A stretch of DNA of 64,000 bases from Qipengyuania_C sp046254955 (lineage in GTDB: Bacteria; Pseudomonadota; Alphaproteobacteria; Sphingomonadales; Sphingomonadaceae): the NCBI RefSeq assembly GCF_046254955.1, contig NZ_JBJXRG010000001.1, positions 1,426,001 to 1,490,000 of the forward strand, read 5' to 3'. Every line of letters starts with the position of its first letter. The stretch's first letter is position 1. Shown piece by piece: positions 15,479-25,800 of the stretch. The notes under the pieces are model-generated. The model was given only the letters and a program-made list of their open reading frames with translations, ran no database searches and was not told where the DNA came from. The position numbers and the translations under genes were made by a program.

Positions 15479-16582
15479 TTATTTCTCGCTGTCTTGCCCA
15501 TCGCCGTTGGTTGTGCCGTTCTCGGTCGGGATGATCTCGACCACGATATCGCCCGGCTGGAGGTTCTGGCATTCCTCTTCCCAGAAACCCAAGGCCTTGC
15601 CGTCGCGGTAAATGCGTAATCCGCGCCCGCCGCTATGGAGTTCCGAGATGGCGCAGCCGCATTCCTCTTCGGTAATCTCGCGCTCGACCAGTTGCACGCG
15701 CCCGGTGACCGAAGCGAGATCGGCCATGTAATCGGCGATATGAGCGCCCTTGGCCGAGCCAGCCAGCAGCAGCCCCGTAAAGCGGACAGGGTTGATAACA
15801 TTGTCTGCTCCGGCCTGGCGGGCCAGTAGCTCGTTGTCATTCGCGCGCACCACGACACTGATCGGAACATCGGGCGCGAGATGCCGCACCGTGAGCACGA
15901 TCAGGATCGATGTATCGTCACGGCCCGCAGAGACGAGCACGCGCTGAGCCTCTTCGATGCGTACGGCATTGAGCGTATCGTCCCGCGTTGCATCGGCAGC
16001 CATGACGTTGCAGCCAAGCTTTTCGGCTTCGCGCAAGCGCTCTTCGTCGGGGTCGATGATCACGATCCCGGAAGCTTCGGTTCCGCGCTCGATCAGCTCC
16101 TCGACCGCCTCCGAGCCCGAAATGCCGTAGCCCAAAACCACGATGTGACCAGTGAGTTGCTCCTGGATACGGGCCATTCGCCATTTCTCCCAGCTGCGCT
16201 TGATGATGAAGGTATAGGCCGTGCCGACAAAAATGAAGAACACGGCGAAGCGGATTGGTGTGACGATAACGGCTTCGATCAGGCGTGCTCGATCGGTTAC
16301 CGGGGCAATATCGCCGAACCCGGTAGTCGTGACCGAGATCATGGTGAAATAGACGACATCGAGGAAACTGATGTCACCATCGACGCTATCGACCAGCCCG
16401 GCACGATCCCACCAGTGGATCATGATGACGACGAAGATCAGGAACAGCGCAAAGCCGATACGCAATCCCAGATCACCCCATACCGGGATGCTGACCGCCC
16501 GCCGCAGCGGACGGAACTTGCGCCCGCGAAACGTCTGGCGGCGAGCCTTCTCAGAACCCCAGTCGGTGCGGCGTTCGCTCAT
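15479..16582 (-). CDS. Two-helix potassium channel with RCK (TrkA-N/TrkA-C) domain
   Basis: A 367-residue inner-membrane ion channel. The first helix (about 41-58) is followed by a pore loop with selectivity filter TTTGFGD (85-91) and a second helix (about 109-127). The cytoplasmic RCK domain has the Rossmann motif VVLGYGISGSEAVEEL (about 148-163) and an acidic end VIIDPDEERL. A TrkA-C-like domain ends the protein. The filter reads GFGD rather than GYGD, a common variant still expected to pass potassium. It is last in the operon serS-surE-channel, seven bases after surE. Confidence 0.9.
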   Translation of the reverse strand: MSERRTDWGSEKARRQTFRGRKFRPLRRAVSIPVWGDLGLRIGFALFLIFVVIMIHWWDRAGLVDSVDGDISFLDVVYFTMISVTTTGFGDIAPVTDRARLIEAVIVTPIRFAVFFIFVGTAYTFIIKRSWEKWRMARIQEQLTGHIVVLGYGISGSEAVEELIERGTEASGIVIIDPDEERLREAEKLGCNVMAADATRDDTLNAVRIEEAQRVLVSAGRDDTSILIVLTVRHLAPDVPISVVVRANDNELLARQAGADNVINPVRFTGLLLAGSAKGAHIADYMADLASVTGRVQLVEREITEEECGCAISELHSGGRGLRIYRDGKALGFWEEECQNLQPGDIVVEIIPTENGTTNGDGQDSEK

Positions 16583-16589
16583 CTGCGGA

Positions 16590-17351
16590 TCATCCGAAGC
16601 ATTCGCCCAGTCTTTCGAGTGAGGCGTGATGGGTCAAGTCCAGTTGCAGCGGAGTGACGGAAATCGCATTACCTTCAATAGCTTCAAGGTCGGTGCCGTG
16701 ATCAGGAGTGTTCTCGATCGCGTCGAGCCCAAACCAGTAATAGGGAAAGCCGCGCGGGTCGTGCGCTTCGACTACCGAGGAGCGGGCGTAGTCATGAAAA
16801 CCTTGGCGCACCACGCGCACGCCCGATACGTCCTTGGCATCGCACCACGGAAAATTGACCGTCACAAGTGTGCGCGGGGCGAAGGGGACATCCAGCATCA
16901 GGCGGATGACTTTCTCCGCCCAGCCGCGTGCCGCGTCGAAACGGTCACCGGATGGCGGGCGCTCGCGCGTCATCACTTGGCTCAGCGCGATCGACTTCAC
17001 CCCGGCAAGCGCGCCCTCCATCGCTGCCGAAACTGTGCCCGAATAAGTTATGTCGTCGCCCAGGTTCGCCCCGGCATTGATGCCCGACAGGAGCAAGTCG
17101 GGCGGGCTGTCGAGCACCTGCTTGAGGCCGATATTCACCGCGTCGGTTGGAGTTCCGGTGACCGAAAAACGGCGATCGGTATGCTTGCGCATGCGCACCG
17201 GCATCGAGAGGGTCAGCGAATGGCCCGCTCCGGTCTGGTTGTCCGACGGTGCGCAAACCCACACGTCATCGCTGATCGCGTGGGCTATTTCCTCAAGAAG
17301 CGCGATGCCGGGAGCATGGATTCCGTCGTCATTGGTGACGAGGATGCGCAT
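16590..17351 (-). CDS. surE: 5'/3'-nucleotidase SurE
   Basis: A metal-dependent nucleoside monophosphate phosphatase of 253 residues. The N-terminal metal site is [16 protein letters not shown] (Asp8, Asp9). SDNQTGAGHSLTL carries the phosphate-binding loop, and GTPTDAVNIGL and SGINAGANLGDD complete the family signature. The start ATG overlaps the serS stop by one base (TGATG), so translation is probably coupled. The serS-surE order is common in alphaproteobacteria; there surE is often followed by pcm, but here a potassium channel gene follows instead. Confidence 0.97.
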   Translation of the reverse strand: MRILVTNDDGIHAPGIALLEEIAHAISDDVWVCAPSDNQTGAGHSLTLSMPVRMRKHTDRRFSVTGTPTDAVNIGLKQVLDSPPDLLLSGINAGANLGDDITYSGTVSAAMEGALAGVKSIALSQVMTRERPPSGDRFDAARGWAEKVIRLMLDVPFAPRTLVTVNFPWCDAKDVSGVRVVRQGFHDYARSSVVEAHDPRGFPYYWFGLDAIENTPDHGTDLEAIEGNAISVTPLQLDLTHHASLERLGECFG

Positions 17352-18631
17352 CAGGCGGCAGGCTCGATCTTCGCCACGCCGCCCATATAGGGCGCGAGCG
17401 CTTCGGGAACGGTGATGCTACCGTCCTCCTGCTGATAGTTTTCGATCACCGCGACGAGCGTGCGCCCGACCGCAAGGCCCGAGCCATTGAGCGTATGGAC
17501 GAACTCGGTCTTCTTCGAGCCTTCGGGCTTGTAACGCGTGTTCATCCGCCGCGCCTGGAAATCGCCGGTGTTCGAGCACGAGGATATCTCGCGATAGGCG
17601 CCCTGTCCGGGCAGCCACACTTCCAGATCATAGGTCTTGCGCGCGCCAAATCCCATGTCGCCTGTGCACAGCAGCATCTTGCGATAGGGCAGGTCGAGCG
17701 CCTGCAGGATACCTTCGGCTGCTGCGGTCATGCGTTCGTGCTCGGCTTCGGATTCTTCGGGGCGGCAAATGCTGACCAGCTCGCACTTCTCGAACTGGTG
17801 TTGGCGGATAAAGCCGCGTGTGTCCTTGCCTGCCGCGCCCGCCTCGCTGCGGAAGCACAGCGTCAGCGCGGTCAACCGCATGGGCAGCGCCGCATCGTCG
17901 ACGATCTGGCCCATGACCGAACTGGTCAGGCTAACTTCGGACGTCGGGATTAGCCAGCGATCGTCAGTGGTGCGAAAACTATCGTCCGCAAATTTCGGTA
18001 ACTTGTCGGTGCCGTACATGGCTTCGTCGCGCACCAGCACCGGGGGATTGCATTCGGTATAGCCGTTCTCGCGGGTCTGCTGGTCGAGCATGAACTGTCC
18101 GAGCGCGCGGTGCAGGCGCGCCATATCGCCGCGAAGGAACGTGAACCGTGCGCCCGAGATGAGCGCGCCGGTCTCGAAATCCATGCCCAGTGAGGGGCCA
18201 AGATCGGCATGTTCCTTGGGATCGAACGCAAAATTGCGTTGTTCGCCCCAGCGTGAAACCTCGACATTGCCCTCTTCGTCGTCGCCTGCGGGAACGTTGT
18301 CTGCCGGTAAGTTCGGGATCACCGCCAGCGCGTCTTCCAGCTCTTTCGCAAGCGCGCGGTCCTGCTCTTCCAAATCGGGCATCGATTGCTTGATTTCGGC
18401 GACTTCGGCCTTGAGCGCTTCAGCTGTCTCGGTGTCGCCCTTGCCCATCGCCTGACCGATCGCCTTGGAGGCCTCGTTACGGCGATTCTGCATCTCTTGC
18501 AGACGGGTCGTGACCTCGCGCCGACGCGAATCGAGCGCAATTATAGCGTGGGCCAGCGGCTCTGCGCCGCGGCGCTCCAGCGCCTTGTCGAAACCTTCCG
18601 GATTTTCGCGGATCATGCGGATATCGTGCAT
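17351..18631 (-). CDS. serS: Serine--tRNA ligase
   Basis: Charges tRNA-Ser with serine. The 426-residue protein starts [18 protein letters not shown], followed by the long antiparallel coiled coil that grips the tRNA arm (about 35-100). The class II catalytic core has motif 2 in [21 protein letters not shown] and motif 3 in [19 protein letters not shown]. The frame remains open for 65 codons upstream, but MHDIRMIR at 18631 is the conserved start. First gene of a serS-surE-channel operon. Its start is only about 30 bases from that of the divergent sulfotransferase gene. Confidence 0.97.
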   Translation of the reverse strand: MHDIRMIRENPEGFDKALERRGAEPLAHAIIALDSRRREVTTRLQEMQNRRNEASKAIGQAMGKGDTETAEALKAEVAEIKQSMPDLEEQDRALAKELEDALAVIPNLPADNVPAGDDEEGNVEVSRWGEQRNFAFDPKEHADLGPSLGMDFETGALISGARFTFLRGDMARLHRALGQFMLDQQTRENGYTECNPPVLVRDEAMYGTDKLPKFADDSFRTTDDRWLIPTSEVSLTSSVMGQIVDDAALPMRLTALTLCFRSEAGAAGKDTRGFIRQHQFEKCELVSICRPEESEAEHERMTAAAEGILQALDLPYRKMLLCTGDMGFGARKTYDLEVWLPGQGAYREISSCSNTGDFQARRMNTRYKPEGSKKTEFVHTLNGSGLAVGRTLVAVIENYQQEDGSITVPEALAPYMGGVAKIEPAA

Positions 18632-18662
18632 GGCGCAGGCATATGCCCTCTCGCGCGAACAA

Positions 18663-20084
18663 ATGCCAGCCAGCTTGGCGAGCAAAATTGCGGCGGGGTT
18701 GATCGGAACATTCGATCCGCTAGAGGATTGGATCACAAGGGCTTTTGGAGCCTTTACGCAGCGGGGGCGAGAAATCTTGGACCAGCGACCGATCCAGCCG
18801 CCCAGCCGTACTGCGTTTATAGACATTGCTGAAAAGTTTGTCCGCGCTGGCCGCGCGGTGGGAATGGTGCAGCCTGCGAGGCTAGAGAAAGACTTCCTGC
18901 TCGGCCAGGCCGCGGCGGCAACCGGGCTTGATGACTATGGCGACCCTTGGTTCGAGGGACCGATGGAGGTGCTGCTGGAATCGGTCCGCAACGAAGCACG
19001 GCTGAATGTTGCGGGCGATTTCTCCGCCATGCAGCAATTCCACAAGGTGCTGAAAGACCGGCTGTGGGCGCAGATGTGGTTCAAGCGTCATCCGGAAGTC
19101 CTTGCGCGCCCGATCAAACGCCCGGTGGTGATCGTTGGGCCGATGCGCTCGGGCACCACGCGAATGCATCGGCTCCTCGCTAGCGACCGGCGATTTTCTC
19201 ATATGCGCAGCTTTGAGACGATCAGCCCGGTGCCGCGCCCCGATTTCAATGAAGTGCTGGAGGGCAAGAAAGAAGACTTCCGCCCGGTCCTCGCCAAGCG
19301 GATCATGCGGGTGGCGAGGCTGGCCAATCCGCGGACGCTCTCGATCCATCCCACAGGTCCGTTCGAGCCAGAGGAAGAACTCGGGCTGCTTGTCGCATCG
19401 ATGTGGGGTATGAAGCACGAAGCGCAGTGGCACGTGCCAGAATACGGGCGCTGGTGCGAGGGCGAGGATGCAACGCCAGCCTATCGTTACCTTGCCGATC
19501 TTCTCCGCCTTGTCGGCTGGTCGCAGCAGATTTCATCGATCCGCCCATGGATCCTCAAGACGCCGCAGCACATGCTCGATCTGAAGGCCCTGCTGACGGT
19601 GTTCCCCGATGCGCGGCTGATCTTCACCCACCGCGATCCCAATGCCGTGGTCGGCAGCGCGACGTCGCTCGCCTGGAACCAGACGATCATCTATTCGGAC
19701 CATGCCGATCCTGCCCGTATGGGCCGCGAATGGCTGCGCAAGACGCGGCTGCAGGTCGAGCGGATGCAGGAAGCGCGTTCGGCGATCCCGCCTGATCGCA
19801 TGATCGATGTCCAGTACGAAGAAATGGAAAGCGATTGGCGCGGCACGATGGAGCGGGTCTATCGCTTCCTCGAGCTCGACATGGAGCCTGCGGTGCCAGG
19901 TATGGAGAGCTATCTTGATCGTTCGCGCTCACTCAAGCGGCATCCGCATCGTTACAGCCTGGAAGAGTTTGGCCTCACTCCCGACCAAGTGCGGGACGAG
20001 TTGGGTGACTATGTCCGGCGCTTCGATGTCCCGATCGAAACGCCAGCCTCCGCCTTAAGGCAAAAGACCGCAGCGCAGCGTTAG
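18663..20084 (+). CDS. Sulfotransferase family protein
   Basis: A cytoplasmic enzyme expected to transfer sulfate from PAPS to a small molecule. The 5'-phosphosulfate loop is [20 protein letters not shown] (about 155-174) and the 3'-phosphate site is [17 protein letters not shown]. The C-terminal half has the usual sphingomonad sulfotransferase pattern ([23 protein letters not shown]). The start is uncertain: I chose ATG at 18663 because it does not overlap serS. This leaves about 60 N-terminal residues before the first segment typical of the family ([16 protein letters not shown]). The substrate is unknown. No PAPS synthesis genes are near. Confidence 0.8.
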   Translation: MPASLASKIAAGLIGTFDPLEDWITRAFGAFTQRGREILDQRPIQPPSRTAFIDIAEKFVRAGRAVGMVQPARLEKDFLLGQAAAATGLDDYGDPWFEGPMEVLLESVRNEARLNVAGDFSAMQQFHKVLKDRLWAQMWFKRHPEVLARPIKRPVVIVGPMRSGTTRMHRLLASDRRFSHMRSFETISPVPRPDFNEVLEGKKEDFRPVLAKRIMRVARLANPRTLSIHPTGPFEPEEELGLLVASMWGMKHEAQWHVPEYGRWCEGEDATPAYRYLADLLRLVGWSQQISSIRPWILKTPQHMLDLKALLTVFPDARLIFTHRDPNAVVGSATSLAWNQTIIYSDHADPARMGREWLRKTRLQVERMQEARSAIPPDRMIDVQYEEMESDWRGTMERVYRFLELDMEPAVPGMESYLDRSRSLKRHPHRYSLEEFGLTPDQVRDELGDYVRRFDVPIETPASALRQKTAAQR

Positions 20085-20159
20085 CGCGATCCCTGCCTCT
20101 CAAATCCGCGCTTGCGTTACGGTGTGGTCTGGGCAGACTGCACCGCGAGGGGGAGTTTG

Positions 20160-20495
20160 ATGGACGAGAGCACGGATTCGGTAGCCGCAGAGACAGACGG
20201 CAACCACGCCAGGGCTTATTGGAGCGCAAATTTGCGCCTGCTCGGCTGGCTGATGAGCATCTGGTTCTTCGCCAGCTTCGGCGCAGGCATCCTGTTTCGC
20301 GATTTCCTCGACCAGTTCATGATCGGCGGTTTTCCGCTCGGCTTCTGGTTCGCTCAGCAAGGCTCCATCTATGTCTTCATTGCGCTGATCGTTTTCTACG
20401 CCTGGAAGATGCATAGGATCGAGCGGCATTATGCGCTCGACGATGACGAGGACACCTCGCAAGGGGAGAACCCCCCAGAACGAGAAGATCAATGA
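20160..20495 (+). CDS. DUF4212 small subunit of a sodium:solute symporter
   Basis: A 111-residue membrane protein with two transmembrane helices (LLGWLMSIWFFASFGAGILF and FAQQGSIYVFIALIVFYAW). The pattern YWSANLRLLGWLM and FPLGFWFAQQGS is the DUF4212 family, always found directly upstream of a VC_2705-type symporter. The start at 20160 has GAGGGGGAG five bases upstream. The stop overlaps the symporter start by four bases (ATGA), so the two subunits are made together. Confidence 0.92.
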   Translation: MDESTDSVAAETDGNHARAYWSANLRLLGWLMSIWFFASFGAGILFRDFLDQFMIGGFPLGFWFAQQGSIYVFIALIVFYAWKMHRIERHYALDDDEDTSQGENPPEREDQ

Positions 20496-22267
20496 GCACG
20501 CAGGCGCTGATATATCTCTTCGTGGGCGCGAGCTTCGCGCTGTATATCGGCATCGCGATCTGGAGCCGTGCCGGATCGACCAAGGAATTCTACGTCGCGG
20601 GCGGCGGGGTCAATCCGGTCGTCAACGGCATGGCCACGGCGGCTGACTGGATGAGCGCGGCGAGCTTTATCTCGATGGCGGGGCTCATCGCGTTCCTGGG
20701 CTACGATGGTTCGGTCTACCTCATGGGCTGGACCGGGGGCTATGTGATGCTGGCGTTGCTGCTCGCGCCCTACCTGCGCAAATTCGGGCAATTCACCGTG
20801 CCCGACTTCATCGGTGCGCGCTATTACTCGAAGGCAGCACGCACCGTGGCTGTGGTGTGCCTGATCTTCATCAGCTTCACCTATATCGCGGGCCAGATGC
20901 GCGGCGTGGGAATCGTTTTCTCCCGCTTCCTCGATGTCGAAGTCGAGATAGGCGTGATCATCGGGATGGCGATCGTATTTTTCTATGCGGTGCTCGGCGG
21001 GATGAAGGGCATCACCTATACGCAGGTGGCGCAATACTGCGTGCTGATCTTCGCCTATATGGTCCCAGCGATCTTTATCTCGCTGCTGATCACCGGCAAT
21101 CCGGTGCCGCAATTGGGTCTCGGTTCGGTGGTGCAGGATGGTTCGGGCATGTATGTGCTCGAGAAGCTCGACAGCTCGCTGCAAGCAATGGGCTTCGGCC
21201 CGTATACCGATGGCAGCAAGTCAATGATCGACGTGTTCTGCATCACCGCCGCACTGATGATTGGCACCGCCGGCCTGCCGCATGTGATCGTGCGCTTCTT
21301 CACCGTGCCCAAAGCATCGGACGCGCGCAAATCGGCGGGCTGGGCGCTGGTCTTCATCGCGCTGCTCTACACCACCGCGCCGGCTGTGGCGGCCTTTGCG
21401 CGAATCAATTTCAACCAGACAGTCGACCAGACCGAATATGCTCAGGCGCCCGCGTGGTTCAAGAATTGGGAAGCGAACAACCTCATCGCCTGGCGGGATA
21501 AAAATGGCGACGGGGTGATGCAGATTGCTCCGGGCGCCGCGTTTGAAGGTGCGCCGGTCTACACCGAAGGCGGCAGTGGCAATTCGGGCGAGCGGCTGCT
21601 GGACAACGCCGCAACTGACAATGCCAACGAGGTCTATTTCGATAATGACATCATGGTGCTGGCCAATCCGGAGATTGCGCAGCTTCCCGGCTGGGTGATC
21701 GCGCTGGTGGCGGCGGGTGGTCTCGCTGCTGCGCTATCGACTGCGGCGGGCCTGCTGCTGGTGATCTCCAGCTCTGTCAGCCACGATCTGCTCAAGTCGA
21801 CATTCAAACCCGATATTACCGAGAAGGGCGAGCTATTGGCGGCTCGACTGGCCGCGACCGCAGCGATTGTGGTGGCGGGGATCCTCGGGATCTATCCGCC
21901 CGGTTTTGTGGCGCAGGTGGTGGCTTTCGCCTTCGGTCTTGCAGCTGCTTCGCTCTTCCCGGCGATCTTCATGGGCATTTTCTCCAAGCGCATGAACCGC
22001 GAAGGCGCAATTGCAGGGATGGTGAGCGGCCTAGGGTTCACTTTTCTCTACATCGCATGGTTCAAACTCTGGAATCCGGCTGACAATACCGCCGAGCACT
22101 GGCTGTTCGGTATATCGCCCGAGGGGATCGGCGTGGTGGGGATGCTCATCAATTTCGCGGTGGCGATTGCGGTTGCCAGGATGACAGCGCAGCCCCCTGC
22201 AGAAATCGACCGGCTGGTCGAATCAATTCGTGTCCCAAGGGGGGCTGGGGCTGCCACCGGACACTGA
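20492..22267 (+). CDS. Sodium:solute symporter, VC_2705/ActP-like subfamily
   Basis: A 591-residue inner-membrane protein of the SSS family with about 13 helices. It begins LIYLFVGASFALYIGIAIW and has the conserved AADWMSAASFISMAGLIAF and DFIGARYYSK segments. The long hydrophilic loop (about 310-390) includes D336-K-N-G-D-G, a partial calcium-loop pattern. The DUF4212 partner overlaps it by four bases. Members of this subfamily are proposed to carry acetate or similar short organic acids with sodium; the substrate here is inferred only from family. No regulator gene is adjacent. Confidence 0.92.
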   Translation: MSTQALIYLFVGASFALYIGIAIWSRAGSTKEFYVAGGGVNPVVNGMATAADWMSAASFISMAGLIAFLGYDGSVYLMGWTGGYVMLALLLAPYLRKFGQFTVPDFIGARYYSKAARTVAVVCLIFISFTYIAGQMRGVGIVFSRFLDVEVEIGVIIGMAIVFFYAVLGGMKGITYTQVAQYCVLIFAYMVPAIFISLLITGNPVPQLGLGSVVQDGSGMYVLEKLDSSLQAMGFGPYTDGSKSMIDVFCITAALMIGTAGLPHVIVRFFTVPKASDARKSAGWALVFIALLYTTAPAVAAFARINFNQTVDQTEYAQAPAWFKNWEANNLIAWRDKNGDGVMQIAPGAAFEGAPVYTEGGSGNSGERLLDNAATDNANEVYFDNDIMVLANPEIAQLPGWVIALVAAGGLAAALSTAAGLLLVISSSVSHDLLKSTFKPDITEKGELLAARLAATAAIVVAGILGIYPPGFVAQVVAFAFGLAAASLFPAIFMGIFSKRMNREGAIAGMVSGLGFTFLYIAWFKLWNPADNTAEHWLFGISPEGIGVVGMLINFAVAIAVARMTAQPPAEIDRLVESIRVPRGAGAATGH

Positions 22268-22321
22268 TTGCCGGAACAATCAGATGATTAAGTCGTTGAT
22301 CATGCAAAAGGAGATTAAAGC

Positions 22322-22576
22322 ATGATTGGCAAGGTAATCGGAGCATTCGTAGGCGACAAAGTCGCCAAACAGACCACTAGCATTGGCGGCCCGACAGGTG
22401 CTGCGCTGGGTGTATTAGCTACCAGCGTAATTGCCCGCATGAGCATTCCCGCGATGGTGGTGCTAGGTGCCGGCGGCTACGCGGTGAAGAAATATCTTGA
22501 CAAGCAAGACGCTGAGAAGAGCTCGACCAACGACAACACCCCGCCGAAAACGTCGGTTGCACCGGCAACCGCGTAG
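22322..22576 (+). CDS. Small hypothetical protein, possibly membrane-associated
   Basis: An 84-residue protein starting MIGKVIGAFVGDKVAKQ, with a Gly/Ala-rich hydrophobic stretch (about 20-55, including ALGVLATSVIARM and MVVLGAGGYAVKKYL) and a polar tail. AAGGAG lies eight bases before the start, so translation is well supported. I do not recognise the family. It follows the symporter gene by 54 bases and ends 30 bases before a strong terminator, so it probably ends that transcript. Confidence 0.65.
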   Translation: MIGKVIGAFVGDKVAKQTTSIGGPTGAALGVLATSVIARMSIPAMVVLGAGGYAVKKYLDKQDAEKSSTNDNTPPKTSVAPATA

Positions 22577-22606
22577 GCGTTCACTTCGCACCTCGATCGC
22601 GCATTG

Positions 22607-22635
22607 ATCCCCGTCCGTTTGGGCGGGGATTTTTT
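22607..22635 (+). terminator. Rho-independent terminator
   Basis: A ten-base stem (ATCCCCGTCC pairing with GGGCGGGGAT, one G-T pair, loop GTTT) at 22607-22630 is followed at once by a run of T. It sits just after the small hypothetical gene and ends the symporter transcript; it also precedes the 3' end of the convergent lipoprotein gene. Confidence 0.85.
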
Positions 22636-22642
22636 GCGTCAG

Positions 22643-22852
22643 CTACTCGTCGCTGGTCGTCTCGGGCTGGGCCGCATTGGCGCCGGGCTCGGCTGCAGCG
22701 CCTTCCTCCCGTACGAGTTCGGCATCGATCGACTTCGCCCTCTCGGTGATCTCCCGGTGCGTGTCCTCGTAGCGCTCGTCGAAGTCCTCTTCGTCGCTGC
22801 AACCTGCTGCGATTGAAGCCAGCAGCAGGACAGGGATCGCCAGCCAGCGCAT
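22643..22852 (-). CDS. Small acidic lipoprotein, tail of the tam operon
   Basis: A 69-residue protein with a short lipoprotein signal: MRWLAIPVLLLASIAAGC, the lipidated cysteine at 18 followed by SDEEDFDERYED. The mature part is very acidic and ends in an Ala/Glu/Pro/Thr-rich tail. It starts with an ATG that overlaps the tamB stop by one base (TGATG), so it is translated with tamB. I know no named family for it. Location and coupling suggest a job connected with TamAB or the outer membrane; that is inference. Confidence 0.75.
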   Translation of the reverse strand: MRWLAIPVLLLASIAAGCSDEEDFDERYEDTHREITERAKSIDAELVREEGAAAEPGANAAQPETTSDE

Positions 22853-25800
22853 CAGTAGTTGATCCTGTAGCGTACATTGACATCGGTTCCGTTGGAACCG
22901 CCGGCCCGGCTGAGGACAGACAGCGCAGGCGTGAGGCTCACCTCGATCTGCGTGGCGGTAAATCCCCGCGCATCGGTTACCAGCTCTATATAGACATCGT
23001 CGGTGAGATACTGGCCCGCCGCCAGCGCTGTGCCGCGCCCGTTTGCCTCGTCAGGCCCCAAGATACGTAGCCGGTCGATACCCGTCGCCGAGCGAAGCTT
23101 GCCGAGCGGATTGAGTCCGCCGCCGCTGCTGCGCAGCGAGTTGAGCGACGATGCCAGCTGCACTGCCTGGATGGCTGAAAGGTTCTCGACCGAACTACCG
23201 AAAAGAATACGCGATATGATCTCATCCTGCGGCAAACCGGGCGAGCTGGTAAAGTTGACCTGCGGGTTCAGCGCCCGACCGGAGACATTCACGTTTACCT
23301 GGATTTCGTCGATATCCTCGGTTGCGACGAGCAGGATCGACGGGTTTACCTCCCGGCCACCGGTAAAGTTAATCCGGCCTTCGCTCAGTTCGAAGCGCCG
23401 GCCGGCAAAACCGAGCGAGCCGCGGATCAGGCTGACTTCCCCGGATAGTCGCGGATCCGAACTTGTCCCGGTCACCCGGAAGTCCGCGCTCCATTCGGAT
23501 TCGAGCCCCATGCCCGATACGGAGAGCTGGTTGGGTGCTTCCAGTGCGATATCGAGGCGCAAGCGCGAGAAGATACCGGGCACCACGTCTGCCGGTTCGT
23601 CGCCAGTGATCCGCTGCGGACCCTTGGGAGGCTTGAAGCGCACGCCGCTGAGTTCGGGAACCTGCGCGGCGCCTTCCCGCACGATCTCGTAATGGGTATC
23701 CGGAAGCAGGATCGCGCCGGAAAGCAATGCATCGGCCCCCGCAGACTTGCTCAGGCGCAACTCACCTGTGGCAGTGGCATCGAGTGTTTCGGAGCGCGCG
23801 AGACGCGCATCGTCAAGCGTGACGCGGAGGTCCATCGGATAGCCATCATCGGAAGCAAGCGAGACATATCCCGTTGCTGCGATGGAGCCGTCCCCGGCTG
23901 CCGCCGTCAGCTGCTCGATTTCCAGCCGTTCGCCGCTGAAGCGTCCTTCAACCTTCATATCGGAAAGCCGCGTACCGTAAGTCTGGTTTTCATATGTCAG
24001 TTTGTTGGCGCGCACGATTCCGTCAAGACACGGGCGCGAAACCCGGCAGGAGAAATCGGCCGCTATTCCGATCGGACCGGAGAGACGCTGGTCTGGCTGG
24101 CCGGCGAGAGAGAACAGGGTATCCGCTGGTCCATTGTAGCGCACACCGCCGCGTAGTGGAGCTTCAAGCAGTCGGGTGAGCCAGGGGCCGGATCCAGGCG
24201 GGAGCGGGCTGAGCGACGCTTGCATCCGCCCAATCACGGAACCGCGCCGCCGGAATACAGCGCGCGCGTCGCCGCCGCTGGCGAGCAGCTTGCCGACAAC
24301 ATTGATGTCCGTCGCCTGGCTTACCGAAACGGCCGTGGTCCGGGTGAAGTTCTTGATCGTCAGGCGGGCATCGGCTCTTGGAAAGGCGGTGAGGGTCTCC
24401 TGGGCAAAGTCGAGGCTTCCGCTCGCCCGGCCGTTGATGCCAAGCCCCGGCATGAAAGCATTGACGACTTCGAGATCGACCGAATCGAGCCGGCTCTGGA
24501 TCTTGAGGCCGGTCCCGTACTGGCCGGCCAGCCGTACCGAGCCGCGGCCGATATCGATCGTGGTGGGGAGCAGCTCATATTCCCCGTCGCGCGGTACAAT
24601 CCGCGCCGGCTTGACAGTCTTGAAGCTAATCCCGCGCATGCGTCCGTCGATTGCGGCGCGCCACAGGTCTGGGGTCATCTGGACATTGCCGGCTACACGG
24701 AACGGAGCGCCGCTCCGTCCCTCGGCCAGGATGCGCGCGGTGCCGTTTCCATCCTGATAGTCTATCCGTGCACGCGCTGCGGCAACGGTAAGTCCCCACA
24801 GCCGCGCCCCTGCCAACTGGATGTCGGCAGCGACCGTCGGCGTGTCGCGCAGCACCACACGCGCATCGACGATAGCGGAGCCGATCCTCAACTGCGCTGG
24901 ACCGCCTAATGCTGCATTGCGTGCGCGCAGGTTGATCAGCGCCTCCTGATGCGGACCGGCAGCGCCGAGCGTGGCAATCCCGTCGACGCCGTTACCACTT
25001 GCAACAAGCCTGCCAGCAAAGGGACCGGCGGGTGTCTGACGCAACGATCCGCTGAAATCGATCCCGCCGAGATTGGCACTGGAAATCTCCATGGTGGCGA
25101 CCTCGCCGCTACCGAGGATGATATCGGCAATCAGAGGCCCATAATCGGTATCGCCGCGCGCATTGAGCCGGTAACCCCCCGCAGCGGCGGTTATCGCGGT
25201 TTCGAAATTCGCCAGACCGATGCCGAAACCCGGCCGCTCGGCAGTGATCGTGGCGCGCGGATCGGCGATGGTGCCCGCGACCCTGATCCCGATCGGGCCG
25301 TAGCGGCTGGAATCGGCATCGGCGATGAGCGCAATCTGGCCGCTCGGGCTATAGCTGCCGCTGCCCCCCGTCACCGTGACGAGCGGAGCGCGCAACCGAA
25401 GGTTGCGGAAGGTTATGCTCCCGTCCGATCGATAGCGGACATCGGCACCGGCGACCGCCGGACCGCCGAGGAACTCTCGAACCGATTCATTCGTCAGCTG
25501 GCGCGACCGCACTCCGATCCGACCCGCAAGCGCAAATCCGTCGCGCTCGGTTTCGAGATCGAGGTCGGTCGTTATATCGAAGATGCCGACGCTTTCGATC
25601 CGGTAGTTGTCGATCCGGCCGTCTATCGCCCCGGTGTAGATCCCGCTCGACATATCGGCGGCGAGGATCAGTGTCGCATCGATCCGGTCCGAACGGATCC
25701 GCATGTTATCGGACAGGATGCGCGGCCCGTCGATTGCAAGATCGCCCGTAAGCCGGATATTCTCCAGTGCCCCACCGGCCACCGTATCGAGCCCCGTTAT

